DNA from: JANPLN01 sp043757265
Lineage (GTDB): Bacteria; Bdellovibrionota; Bdellovibrionia; Bdellovibrionales; JAGQZY01
Assembly (NCBI GenBank): GCA_043757265.1
Contig: JAYUQP010000091.1
Location: 62,001-126,000, forward strand
Direction of reading: 5' to 3'
Length of the DNA stretch: 64,000 nucleotides
In this document: piece after piece, positions 50,403 to 58,082 of the stretch
Layout of the letters: the number at the start of each line of letters is the position of its first letter
Numbering within the stretch: the first letter of the stretch is position 1
Made by a program: the position numbers and the translations under genes
The notes under the pieces: generated by a model
Databases searched by the model: none
What the model was told of the DNA's origin: nothing
The model's input: the letters and a program-made list of their open reading frames with translations, nothing else

Positions 50403-51545
50403 ATGGAATTCATTTTAGGGGCGGTCGTTCTCATCCTTGTCAGCATGATCGCAATCTATTTTTATCACCGAAAAATGTCCCAGCAAATGCGCGACAGTTT
50501 TCAGGCTCTGGCTTCTCAAACTTTGCAGTCACAATCACGACAATTTTTAGAATTGGCTGAGCAATCACTCGGCAAGCAAAATGAAACTGCCAAAGGCGAG
50601 TTCGAAAAGCGCCAGATCTCCATCGAAAACGCAATTACGCCTTTACAAAAAGCATTGGAGTCGGTGCAGCGGCAAACAGCCGAGCTTGAAAAAGAACGAC
50701 AAAAATCCTACGCACTGATCGAACATGAACTCAAGCGGGTGGTTGAAGGCAGCGTTGCCTTATCCAGCGAAACGCGTGCGCTAAAGAATGCCTTAAAAAA
50801 ACCCCACGTGCGCGGGCGTTGGGGAGAGGTTCAGCTAAAAAATTGTGTGGAGCTTGCTGGTATGTCGGAGTATGCCGATGTGCAGTTTCAGGACGTAAAT
50901 ACCGATGATGATGGCCAACGTTTGATTCCCGACATGACTGTGAAAATGCCAGGCGGACGCGTGGTGATCGTCGACGCAAAAACACCCATCGACGCGTTCA
51001 TTGCATCCCTTGAAGCACCAACCGAGGAAGAAAAAAATATTGAAATGCGCCGCCACGGCATGCAGGTTAAAGATCATATCAAAAAATTAGCTCTTAAAGG
51101 TTACAGTGATCATCTCAAGGACACAGCCGATTTCACCGTCATGTTTTTGCCAAACGAATCGTTTTTATATGCAGCCTTAGAAACTCAAGCAGATCTTGTA
51201 GAGTTTGCCATTGAGAAAAAAATATTAATTGCGACTCCCCCAACGTTCATTGGTCTTATGAAAGTGATTCGCTATGGATGGAACGAGGAGCGACTGGCCG
51301 CAAACGCCGAAAAAATCCGCGATGTGGGAAAAGAGCTTCACAAGCGGGCCGCAGAGTTTGTCGAAACCTATATCACTGTTGGAAAGTATCTGGGTTTAGC
51401 CTCTGATAAATACGAAGATGGATTAAAGAGACTGAATCACCGCCTCTTACCTCAAGCTCGTAAAATAGAAGAGTTGGGCGCTAAGAGTATCAAGGATCTT
51501 CCTGAACCCATGGGCTTTGAAGTTCCCGCAGAGCTAGAAGGATAA
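50403..51545 (+). CDS. rmuC: DNA recombination protein RmuC
   Basis: RmuC family: an N-terminal membrane helix (residues 3-20), a coiled coil (~30-120) and a nuclease-like domain with GRWGEVQLKNCVELAGM, GGRVVIVDAKTPIDAF and HIKKLALKGYSDHLKDTADFTVMFLPNESF. The family limits recombination at inverted repeats and resembles PD-(D/E)XK nucleases. Length 380 is normal for the shorter members. AAGGAGAG lies before the ATG. Confidence 0.92.
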   Translation: MEFILGAVVLILVSMIAIYFYHRKMSQQMRDSFQALASQTLQSQSRQFLELAEQSLGKQNETAKGEFEKRQISIENAITPLQKALESVQRQTAELEKERQKSYALIEHELKRVVEGSVALSSETRALKNALKKPHVRGRWGEVQLKNCVELAGMSEYADVQFQDVNTDDDGQRLIPDMTVKMPGGRVVIVDAKTPIDAFIASLEAPTEEEKNIEMRRHGMQVKDHIKKLALKGYSDHLKDTADFTVMFLPNESFLYAALETQADLVEFAIEKKILIATPPTFIGLMKVIRYGWNEERLAANAEKIRDVGKELHKRAAEFVETYITVGKYLGLASDKYEDGLKRLNHRLLPQARKIEELGAKSIKDLPEPMGFEVPAELEG

Positions 51546-51562
51546 GTGCGTTTTGTCGCATT

Positions 51563-52429
51563 CTAATTTTCTTGCAATTGTTTTTTTAACCACTTGGTAA
51601 TTTCGGCGCCGTGGTTTTTGTTCCAGGCGTGATCCCCATCGTTAGAAAACTGAGTTTCCACGGGAATATTATTTTCGCGCAGGCGAGCCTGATACAGTTC
51701 AACAGTGGAAAACGGCACAATGGAGTCATCTTTATTGGCCACTAAAAACGTGGGAGGGTGCGAGGCTGGCAGGTTTGAAGGAATGTAGCATTGCGACGCT
51801 AAGCACTCGCCATAGGATGCGGAATGAACCACGATGCCACGAATATACTTGGCTATGCTTGTTTCCTGAATAAGTCGGCTGGACATATACCCTCCGCTTG
51901 AGAAACCCGATATAAAAATATTTTTGCGATCGATATTGAACACCGAAAAATTTTCCAAATTTTGCAAAAGATATTCTGTTAAGCGATAATCACGACCCGA
52001 TGTAAAATGCCCTGAGTACGGGGAGATATTTGCTTCCCATGCAACAACCGCGATTCCGATGTAGTAAGGAACAATCCGATTAGCAGTTGGTGCAATGACC
52101 ACGAAGCCTGCATCCGTCAGCGACTGGATGTACGCGTTCTCGTAAGCGAGGCCAAATGGAGATTCAAGGGGGCGCGAGGTTTCTACAGGGTAATTGGTGC
52201 CATGAAAATAGATCATCACCGGGGCTGGGTCGCGCGACGCCTGAGTTGGCTGAAAAATCAAAACATCACGGGGAGTTCCGGCTACGGTAACGGACCAATA
52301 CTCGGCATTCACCAGGTCGACCGTGTTTTTTTCAAAGAGATTGCGGCACTTTTCATTTGCTCTAGCTCGAGCTTGAACAGGCATGAAAGCGGCAAAAAGT
52401 AGTAATAAGAGAATCCCCTGACGACCCAT
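51563..52429 (-). CDS. secreted alpha/beta-hydrolase, PHB-depolymerase/feruloyl-esterase-like
   Basis: The 288-residue protein has a signal peptide (MGRQGILLLLLFAAFMPVQA) and an esterase core: VMIYFHGTN, nucleophile in FISGFSSGGYMSS (GxSxG), and C-terminal HPPTFLVANKDDSIVP and DGDHAWNKN for the Asp and His of the triad. It resembles secreted esterase/PHB-depolymerase-like enzymes. The real substrate is not known. It converges on rmuC. Confidence 0.76.
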   Translation of the reverse strand: MGRQGILLLLLFAAFMPVQARARANEKCRNLFEKNTVDLVNAEYWSVTVAGTPRDVLIFQPTQASRDPAPVMIYFHGTNYPVETSRPLESPFGLAYENAYIQSLTDAGFVVIAPTANRIVPYYIGIAVVAWEANISPYSGHFTSGRDYRLTEYLLQNLENFSVFNIDRKNIFISGFSSGGYMSSRLIQETSIAKYIRGIVVHSASYGECLASQCYIPSNLPASHPPTFLVANKDDSIVPFSTVELYQARLRENNIPVETQFSNDGDHAWNKNHGAEITKWLKKQLQEN

Positions 52430-52492
52430 AGATGTGTATTAGCAGATATCTACAGCTTCTGCTTGAGAAAATAACGAGATTCGTTATATTAG

Positions 52493-52662
52493 AGCCCGTC
52501 CAAAAAGTATTGTGTCATTGAAAATATTGAGAAATCCCTGAATCGAGGCGAGACAACGAAGCGCTGGCCGAGCTTAAAGCTTGGAAAAGCAGTGGTGAAT
52601 CGGAGATTCCTCAATGTTTTGAATGATACATTAATTTTTGAATGGCCTTTTTTGGACGGGCT
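52493..52662. repeat. 170-bp MITE-like element with inverted ends
   Basis: AGCCCGTCCAAAAA at the left end is matched by TTTTTTGGACGGGCT at the right. The arms continue with imperfect complementarity (left TGTCATTGAAAATATTGAGAAATC against right GATTCCTCAATGTTTTGAATGATACA). It fills most of the space before dusB and contains no gene. This is the structure of a small non-autonomous transposon. Confidence 0.68.
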
Positions 52663-52694
52663 TTAAGCCGGCCTATTATTAAACGCTAGGAAAA

Positions 52695-53720
52695 ATGACA
52701 GACGCTGAACTTGTACTCCATCTTAAAAAGAATCCTTTTGTGCTAGCGCCCATGGCGGGCATAACGGATATGCCTTTTCGGCTCTTCATGAAAGAGCTCG
52801 GAGCAGGAATCGTGATAAGCGAGCTTGTCTCTGCAAACGGCATAAAATACGCCGGAGAAAAAACTCTTCAGCTCCTCGCATTCAACGATAAAGAACGACC
52901 GGTGGGTTTACAGCTTTTTGGCGAAGATCTCGAGGCTCTGCGCTTAGCTGCGCAAAAAGTGGAAGAGCTCGGAGCCGATTTTGTTGATTTAAACTTTGGA
53001 TGCCCGGTTAAAAAAGTTGTTTCAAAAGGAGCTGGGTCGGCGCTTTTGAAGGATTTAAATCAACTGCGCCTTGTACTAAAAACCGTGCGCGCAGCTGTGA
53101 AAATTCCAGTCACTATAAAAATTCGCACGGGCTGGGAACCTTCCCAGCGAAACGCGGTGGAAGTTACAAAGATAGCCTACGATGAAGGCATTGCGTGGGT
53201 TGCCATCCATGGACGCACGCGCAGTCAAGGTTACTCGGGGCAGGCCGACTGGGAGTATATTACTTCGGTAAAAGCTGTGAGCCCATTACCGATTATCGGA
53301 AACGGTGATATTTTAAGCGCCGAGCAGGGCGAAAATCGTTTACGTCTCTCGGGTTGCGATGGCGTAATGATTGGCCGCGGGTGCCTAAAAAATCCTTGGA
53401 TCTTTCGCGAAGCAGCCAACTTGCTCAATGGCAAAAGCCCCGAAAGTGGCATCGATTACAATTACTTACCTCTGCTTTCAAGGCTCAAAACTCTGCTTTC
53501 GCAGACACATGATGAGCGCACAACAGTGATCCAATTGAGAAAATTTTCGATGTGGTATTCGGCGGGCTTTCCTGAATCGTCAGCCTTTCGTAAAGAGATA
53601 TTTTCCACTCGCACAGTCGCAGACACCTATGATAGGATCCTCGACTATTATTCACAAATCGATCTCGGCCACAAACAAGACACAAGTCATGAGGATTTTC
53701 TCATGGGAGGACACGGATAA
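52695..53720 (+). CDS. dusB: tRNA-dihydrouridine synthase
   Basis: DusB reduces specific uridines in the D-loop of tRNAs with FMN. The 341 residues show LAPMAGITDMPFR, the catalytic Cys in VDLNFGCPVKKVVSKGAGSALL, IKIRTGWE, HGRTRSQGYSG and the FMN-binding IGNGDI and GVMIGRGCLKNPWIFRE. The stop overlaps the typA start as TAATG, so the two genes are coupled. Confidence 0.93.
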   Translation: MTDAELVLHLKKNPFVLAPMAGITDMPFRLFMKELGAGIVISELVSANGIKYAGEKTLQLLAFNDKERPVGLQLFGEDLEALRLAAQKVEELGADFVDLNFGCPVKKVVSKGAGSALLKDLNQLRLVLKTVRAAVKIPVTIKIRTGWEPSQRNAVEVTKIAYDEGIAWVAIHGRTRSQGYSGQADWEYITSVKAVSPLPIIGNGDILSAEQGENRLRLSGCDGVMIGRGCLKNPWIFREAANLLNGKSPESGIDYNYLPLLSRLKTLLSQTHDERTTVIQLRKFSMWYSAGFPESSAFRKEIFSTRTVADTYDRILDYYSQIDLGHKQDTSHEDFLMGGHG

Positions 53721-55519
53721 TGAGCGACCTGCAGAGAAGTCCCGATAAAATCAGAAACATTGCGATCATTGCACACGTGGATCACGGGAAAACCACGCTC
53801 GTTGATCACTTACTTCGTCAAAGCGGTATGTACCGCGATAACGAAAGAATGGATGAGCGAGTTATGGATTCCATGGATCTTGAAAAAGAACGTGGGATTA
53901 CAATTGCTGCTAAAAACACCAGCATTATTTACAAAGACTACAAGATCAACATCGTCGATACGCCCGGGCACTCGGATTTTGGTGGTGAGGTTGAGCGAAT
54001 TCTAGACATGGTGGATGGAGCGATTCTCTTGGTGGATGCCTCAGAAGGCCCACTCCCGCAAACACGCTTTGTGCTTTCGAAAGCTTTGGCAAAAAACATC
54101 AAGGTGTTTGTTTGTATCAACAAGATCGATCGTAAAGATGCGCGAATTCAAGAAGTGCAAAACGAAATTTTCGATCTATTTATCGATCTCGAAGCTCCCG
54201 AAGAACAAGCTGAATACGATTGCATCTACGCCATTGCTCGTGAGGGCCTAGTGACTTTGGATCCAGAAGTGATCCCAGAAAAGAAAAGTCTCGAACTGAT
54301 GTACGAGTGGATTATCGAAAAACTTCCACCGCCCGTTGCAAAAGTAGAAGGCTCGCTACAAATCATGATTTCGAACATTGGTTATAACAATTTTGTTGGC
54401 CGCTTGGCCATTGGCCGTGTTCGACAAGGTATTATCAAGATGGGCGAAGAGGTCACACTTTCAGCAGAACAAGGCTTCAAAAAATTTAAAGTCACCGCAC
54501 TATATCTTTACGACGGTCTCAAGCAAGTGGCAGTCAACGAGATCTCTGCTGGAGACATTGCAGTGGTTGCAGGATTTGAAGATTTTGGAATCGGTGATAC
54601 CATCACGTCATCGGCAAACCCACAACCCCTTCCACGATTAAAAGTGGATGAGCCCACGGTAGAAATCACCATTTCGGTAAACGACAGTCCGTTTGCGGGA
54701 AAAGATGGTAAACATATCACTTCTCGCAAAATCTTAGAGCGTCTCGAAAAAGAACTTCTAACCAACGTGGCCATTCGCATGATCCCGACAGATCGTCCAG
54801 AAATTTGGCGACTGCTCGGTCGCGGTGAATTGCAACTTTCAGTTCTTGCAGAGCAAATGCGCCGTGAAGGTTTTGAGTTTATTCTTGGAAAGCCGCAGGT
54901 TATTCTAAAAAAAGATGGCGACACAGTTCTTGAGCCCATGGAAAAAATCCTTGTCGACGTTCCCGAAGTTTACACTGGAATCGTTTCGGAAAAACTTGGA
55001 CCTCGCAAAGGTGTGATGATGAACATGACACCAATGCACGGTGGACGCATGCGTTTAGAGTTTGTGATTCCATCGCGTGGATTGATCGGTTACCGTTCTG
55101 AGTTTCTTACTGATACAAAAGGAATGGGCTTACTCAACCGTGAGTTTGCTGGGTTTGAACCATTTAAGGGTGACATCGCTCACCGCATGAATGGCGCGCT
55201 CATTTCGGATCGCACAGGAAAGACCACCCAGTATGCCATTTTCCATTTGGAAGATCGTGGCAGATTTTTTATCAACGCTGGTACCGAAGTTTATCAAGGC
55301 ATGATCGTTGGTGAAAACTCGAAAGAGAACAATATGCACGTGAACGCCGTTCGTGAAAAGAAACTCACAAACGTTCGTGCCTCGGGTTCGGACGAAGCCA
55401 TTCGATTGACTCCAGTAAAGCCAATGACCATCGAACAAGCGATGGAATGGATCAAAGACGAAGAGATGATTGAAATCACTCCGAATTTTGTGCGCCTACG
55501 CACGAAGGATCTGAAGTAA
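53720..55519 (+). CDS. typA: ribosome-associated GTPase TypA/BipA
   Basis: The 599-residue translational GTPase is full length. G-domain motifs are IAHVDHGKTTLVDHLL, RGITI, DTPGHSDFGGEV and INKID; the C-terminus has RGLIGYRSEFLTDTKGMGLLNREF and NMHVNAVREKKLTNVRASGSDEA, both BipA hallmarks. It binds ribosomes under stress and low temperature and helps 50S assembly. Downstream is a bidirectional terminator. Confidence 0.96.
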   Translation: MSDLQRSPDKIRNIAIIAHVDHGKTTLVDHLLRQSGMYRDNERMDERVMDSMDLEKERGITIAAKNTSIIYKDYKINIVDTPGHSDFGGEVERILDMVDGAILLVDASEGPLPQTRFVLSKALAKNIKVFVCINKIDRKDARIQEVQNEIFDLFIDLEAPEEQAEYDCIYAIAREGLVTLDPEVIPEKKSLELMYEWIIEKLPPPVAKVEGSLQIMISNIGYNNFVGRLAIGRVRQGIIKMGEEVTLSAEQGFKKFKVTALYLYDGLKQVAVNEISAGDIAVVAGFEDFGIGDTITSSANPQPLPRLKVDEPTVEITISVNDSPFAGKDGKHITSRKILERLEKELLTNVAIRMIPTDRPEIWRLLGRGELQLSVLAEQMRREGFEFILGKPQVILKKDGDTVLEPMEKILVDVPEVYTGIVSEKLGPRKGVMMNMTPMHGGRMRLEFVIPSRGLIGYRSEFLTDTKGMGLLNREFAGFEPFKGDIAHRMNGALISDRTGKTTQYAIFHLEDRGRFFINAGTEVYQGMIVGENSKENNMHVNAVREKKLTNVRASGSDEAIRLTPVKPMTIEQAMEWIKDEEMIEITPNFVRLRTKDLK

Positions 55520-55568
55520 GCGGGCGGGCACTCAAAAAGTGCCATCTCCTAGCAGCTTCTACGATGTG

Positions 55569-55600
55569 AAAAAAAGCCTCCTATTAGGAGGCTTTTTTTT
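55569..55600. terminator. bidirectional Rho-independent terminator between typA and mtgA
   Basis: AGCCTCCT (55575-55582) and AGGAGGCT (55586-55593) form an 8-bp stem around a 3-base loop, flanked by a run of A on one side and T on the other. It can end both the dusB-typA transcript and the converging mtgA operon. Confidence 0.9.
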
Positions 55601-55602
55601 GG

Positions 55603-56487
55603 CTAGAAATTACTGCTGCTATCGATGTCGGATTCCATTGATGGGGCTTCTGTTGGAAGCTCGTTTGATGAATCTTGCGGAATTTCTTCTATTGAGTCTG
55701 AATGGAACGACTCAACTTCGTAAGTTGGCGCTGGGCTCCACAAACCGTAATCCACGCGGTCCCGTTCTGAATCATGCTCTTCCTGGGAAATTTTGCCCTG
55801 AAGAAGCAGCAAACTCAGCGTTCGGTTGACCCGTCTTTTATTATAACGACTCAGCTCTTTGTTCGCATGGAAGGACACGGAGTATTTGACTGGATTCGGT
55901 AGTAGCGAAATGAGATACGCCCCTTCGGCGGGAGTGAGCGCACCGGGAGATTTTTGGAAATAATGTTGAGAGGCTTTACGTATTCCGTAAATGTTTTTGC
56001 CAAATTCAACCACATTGAAATACTTTTCGATGATTTGAACTTTAGTTAGTTTTTTTTCGATCTCTTTTGAAATAAAAAACTCTTTCATTTTTCGGATCAG
56101 ACTCTTTTCTTTGCTGAGGTACAGGTTCTTTGCCAGCTGTTGGGTGATTGTAGATCCACCGCGAACCCAGCGCCCAGCATCCATACTTTTTTCCAAACTG
56201 TCTTTGATTTCATCCCAGTCGAAGCCTTGATGAAAATAAAAACTCGCATCTTCTGAGGCAATCAAAGAAGACACTAGGTGCCTGGGCAATTGGTTGTAGC
56301 GGATGTAGTTGGGTTTTTTTGGGCAGAGTTCTACCTCGAACATCGAGGTGGTAAAGCATCCGTCGATGTTGGCTGTTGAGGGAATGCTTCGATAGGCAAT
56401 AAGTGCAAGACTGCCTATGACAATGACGAGCGTTATCAGCACAATAAGCATTGTATATAAAAAAGATTTTTTACGAGAGGTAGCCAT
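55603..56487 (-). CDS. mtgA: monofunctional peptidoglycan transglycosylase
   Basis: The 294-residue protein has an N-terminal membrane helix (~12-35) and a GT51 domain: SLIASEDASFYFHQGFDWDEI (catalytic Glu in SEDASF), GGSTITQQLAKNLYLSKEKS, KYFNVVEFGKNIYGI and ALTPAEGAYLISLLPNP. It polymerises lipid II into glycan strands on the periplasmic side. The Ser/Glu-rich tail beyond residue ~255 is extra to the domain. It overlaps the preceding SDR gene by 17 bases. Confidence 0.92.
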   Translation of the reverse strand: MATSRKKSFLYTMLIVLITLVIVIGSLALIAYRSIPSTANIDGCFTTSMFEVELCPKKPNYIRYNQLPRHLVSSLIASEDASFYFHQGFDWDEIKDSLEKSMDAGRWVRGGSTITQQLAKNLYLSKEKSLIRKMKEFFISKEIEKKLTKVQIIEKYFNVVEFGKNIYGIRKASQHYFQKSPGALTPAEGAYLISLLPNPVKYSVSFHANKELSRYNKRRVNRTLSLLLLQGKISQEEHDSERDRVDYGLWSPAPTYEVESFHSDSIEEIPQDSSNELPTEAPSMESDIDSSSNF

Positions 56488-57457
56488 TTTTTATCATCCA
56501 CTCCACGCTATCGCGAATTGCCATTTTAGCAGGAGTGACATTAAGGCCAAGTTCTTTTTGCGCTTTCTCGCTAGAAAACCAGTGATACATGGACGAGGTC
56601 CAGGCGGTTTCGCGGCTCAAAGGACTTTTTAAGCCCATGGGGGTCAAAACCGTATCGCCAAGAGTTCCCAACCCGTGCAAAGCCCAGCGAGGAAGCATGG
56701 CGCGAGGAGGTTTTACGCCGGCCACGTCTGCAATCATCGCAAACACATCTTTAAGCAATAGGTTTTCTCCAGCCACAATGTAGCGTTCGCCCACGCGACC
56801 TTTTTGAGTCACCACTTTTAAACAGTAGATAACGTCGTTAATGTGCACCACATTTACGCCGCCTGGTGTGTAAAAGGGAAATTTACCCATGGCCACTTTT
56901 CGTTGAACATTTCGACTGCCTTTAGTGGCGTCGCCGGCACCGTACACGGTGGAAGGATTTAAAATGTAAGCCTTTAAACCATTGTGATGAACCGCCGTTT
57001 TAACCAGTTCCTCAGCCGCATGTTTGGTTTCGAAGTATCCAAGATTAAGGTGTTTTATATTGTAAGGAGCGGTTTCGGTCAGTTCGGCTTTGTTAAAGCT
57101 TGCGCCGATGGCAACCACCGAACTCATGTAGACAAGCGCAGGCGTTTTTTGTGTCACACAGGCATCGACAACTTTTTGCGTGCCGCCTACATTCACCTTT
57201 TCCATATCTTTTCGCTCGGAGGCTTTATAAGCAATCTTCCCCGCCAAATGATAAACGATGTCTTGATTTTCGGTGGCAGTTAAAAGGGAATGGAAATCGG
57301 TCACGTCGCCAAGGGCCGCGCGCACCGGTAAATTTTTGAGTTCTGTGTCTTTGAGGGGTTTACGAACTAAAACGGTCACATCGTGACCGTCTTTTATAAG
57401 ATCTTTTACAAGATGCTGACCAATAAAGCCTGTGGCTCCAGTTACTAGAGCTTTCAC
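56471..57457 (-). CDS. NAD-dependent epimerase/dehydratase (dihydroflavonol-reductase-like)
   Basis: The 328-residue extended SDR starts with VTGATGFIGQHLVKDL (NAD(P)-binding Rossmann loop) and has the catalytic YFETK-type motif (Tyr and Lys in LGYFETKHAAEE). It resembles dihydroflavonol-4-reductase-like and sterol-dehydrogenase-like bacterial proteins. Substrate unknown. It lies 3 bases after the 197-residue secreted-protein gene and overlaps mtgA. Confidence 0.85.
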   Translation of the reverse strand: MKALVTGATGFIGQHLVKDLIKDGHDVTVLVRKPLKDTELKNLPVRAALGDVTDFHSLLTATENQDIVYHLAGKIAYKASERKDMEKVNVGGTQKVVDACVTQKTPALVYMSSVVAIGASFNKAELTETAPYNIKHLNLGYFETKHAAEELVKTAVHHNGLKAYILNPSTVYGAGDATKGSRNVQRKVAMGKFPFYTPGGVNVVHINDVIYCLKVVTQKGRVGERYIVAGENLLLKDVFAMIADVAGVKPPRAMLPRWALHGLGTLGDTVLTPMGLKSPLSRETAWTSSMYHWFSSEKAQKELGLNVTPAKMAIRDSVEWMIKNGYLS

Positions 57458-57460
57458 AGT

Positions 57461-58054
57461 CTAGAAACAATCTTTAAGATCGCGAATTGTTCGTCCGTTG
57501 CCAAGCTTTGCGTTGATTTCGTTGATCTTCACCAGCAAAACACCTTCGTTACTAAGATCATTGCGCGAAGATACCTGCTCGATCAACGTTACAACATCGT
57601 TAATTTTTGCAAGATCAACAGAACCCGAAGTGTCGTTGGCAATGGTTTCAACTACAGATGTTGACATCTTTGAAGCCGCTTCAAGAATCAATTTTCCATT
57701 TTCGCCAAGAGTGGTAACGCTCTTTGCGGTGATCACGGTGTTTGTCATTTTAGCGAGGATGGTGTTTACGCTTGTTTTTGCTTCAGGGCGCATCGCTGCT
57801 AACTTACGAATAATTTCTGGTTTCATTTCGGCTAAGCCTGCGCGCACATAACCATCAACTAAGCGTTCTGCTTCAGCGCGATTTGCTGCAACGCCTGAAG
57901 TTTCAAGCTCTGCGCGCATTGTAGTTTGGGCTGCACGAGAGATGCGTGCATCTGGACGAATGATTTCCCCAGCTGGTTTATTTATTCCAGGTCCCGCAAG
58001 TGCGGAAGTCGAAAGAAATGTGAGCGCGATTGAAATGATAAACGATGAATGCAT
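57461..58054 (-). CDS. secreted protein of unknown function
   Basis: The 197 residues begin with a signal peptide (MHSSFIISIALTFLSTSALA); the mature protein starts GPGINKPAGE and is largely helical with Ala/Glu-rich repeats, ending DLKDCF. No family recognised. It follows the 991-residue exported-protein gene by 28 bases. Both mature N-termini begin AGP. Confidence 0.6.
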   Translation of the reverse strand: MHSSFIISIALTFLSTSALAGPGINKPAGEIIRPDARISRAAQTTMRAELETSGVAANRAEAERLVDGYVRAGLAEMKPEIIRKLAAMRPEAKTSVNTILAKMTNTVITAKSVTTLGENGKLILEAASKMSTSVVETIANDTSGSVDLAKINDVVTLIEQVSSRNDLSNEGVLLVKINEINAKLGNGRTIRDLKDCF

Positions 58055-58082
58055 ATGGTCTCCTTGTGGCTTTGTGGGCCCA

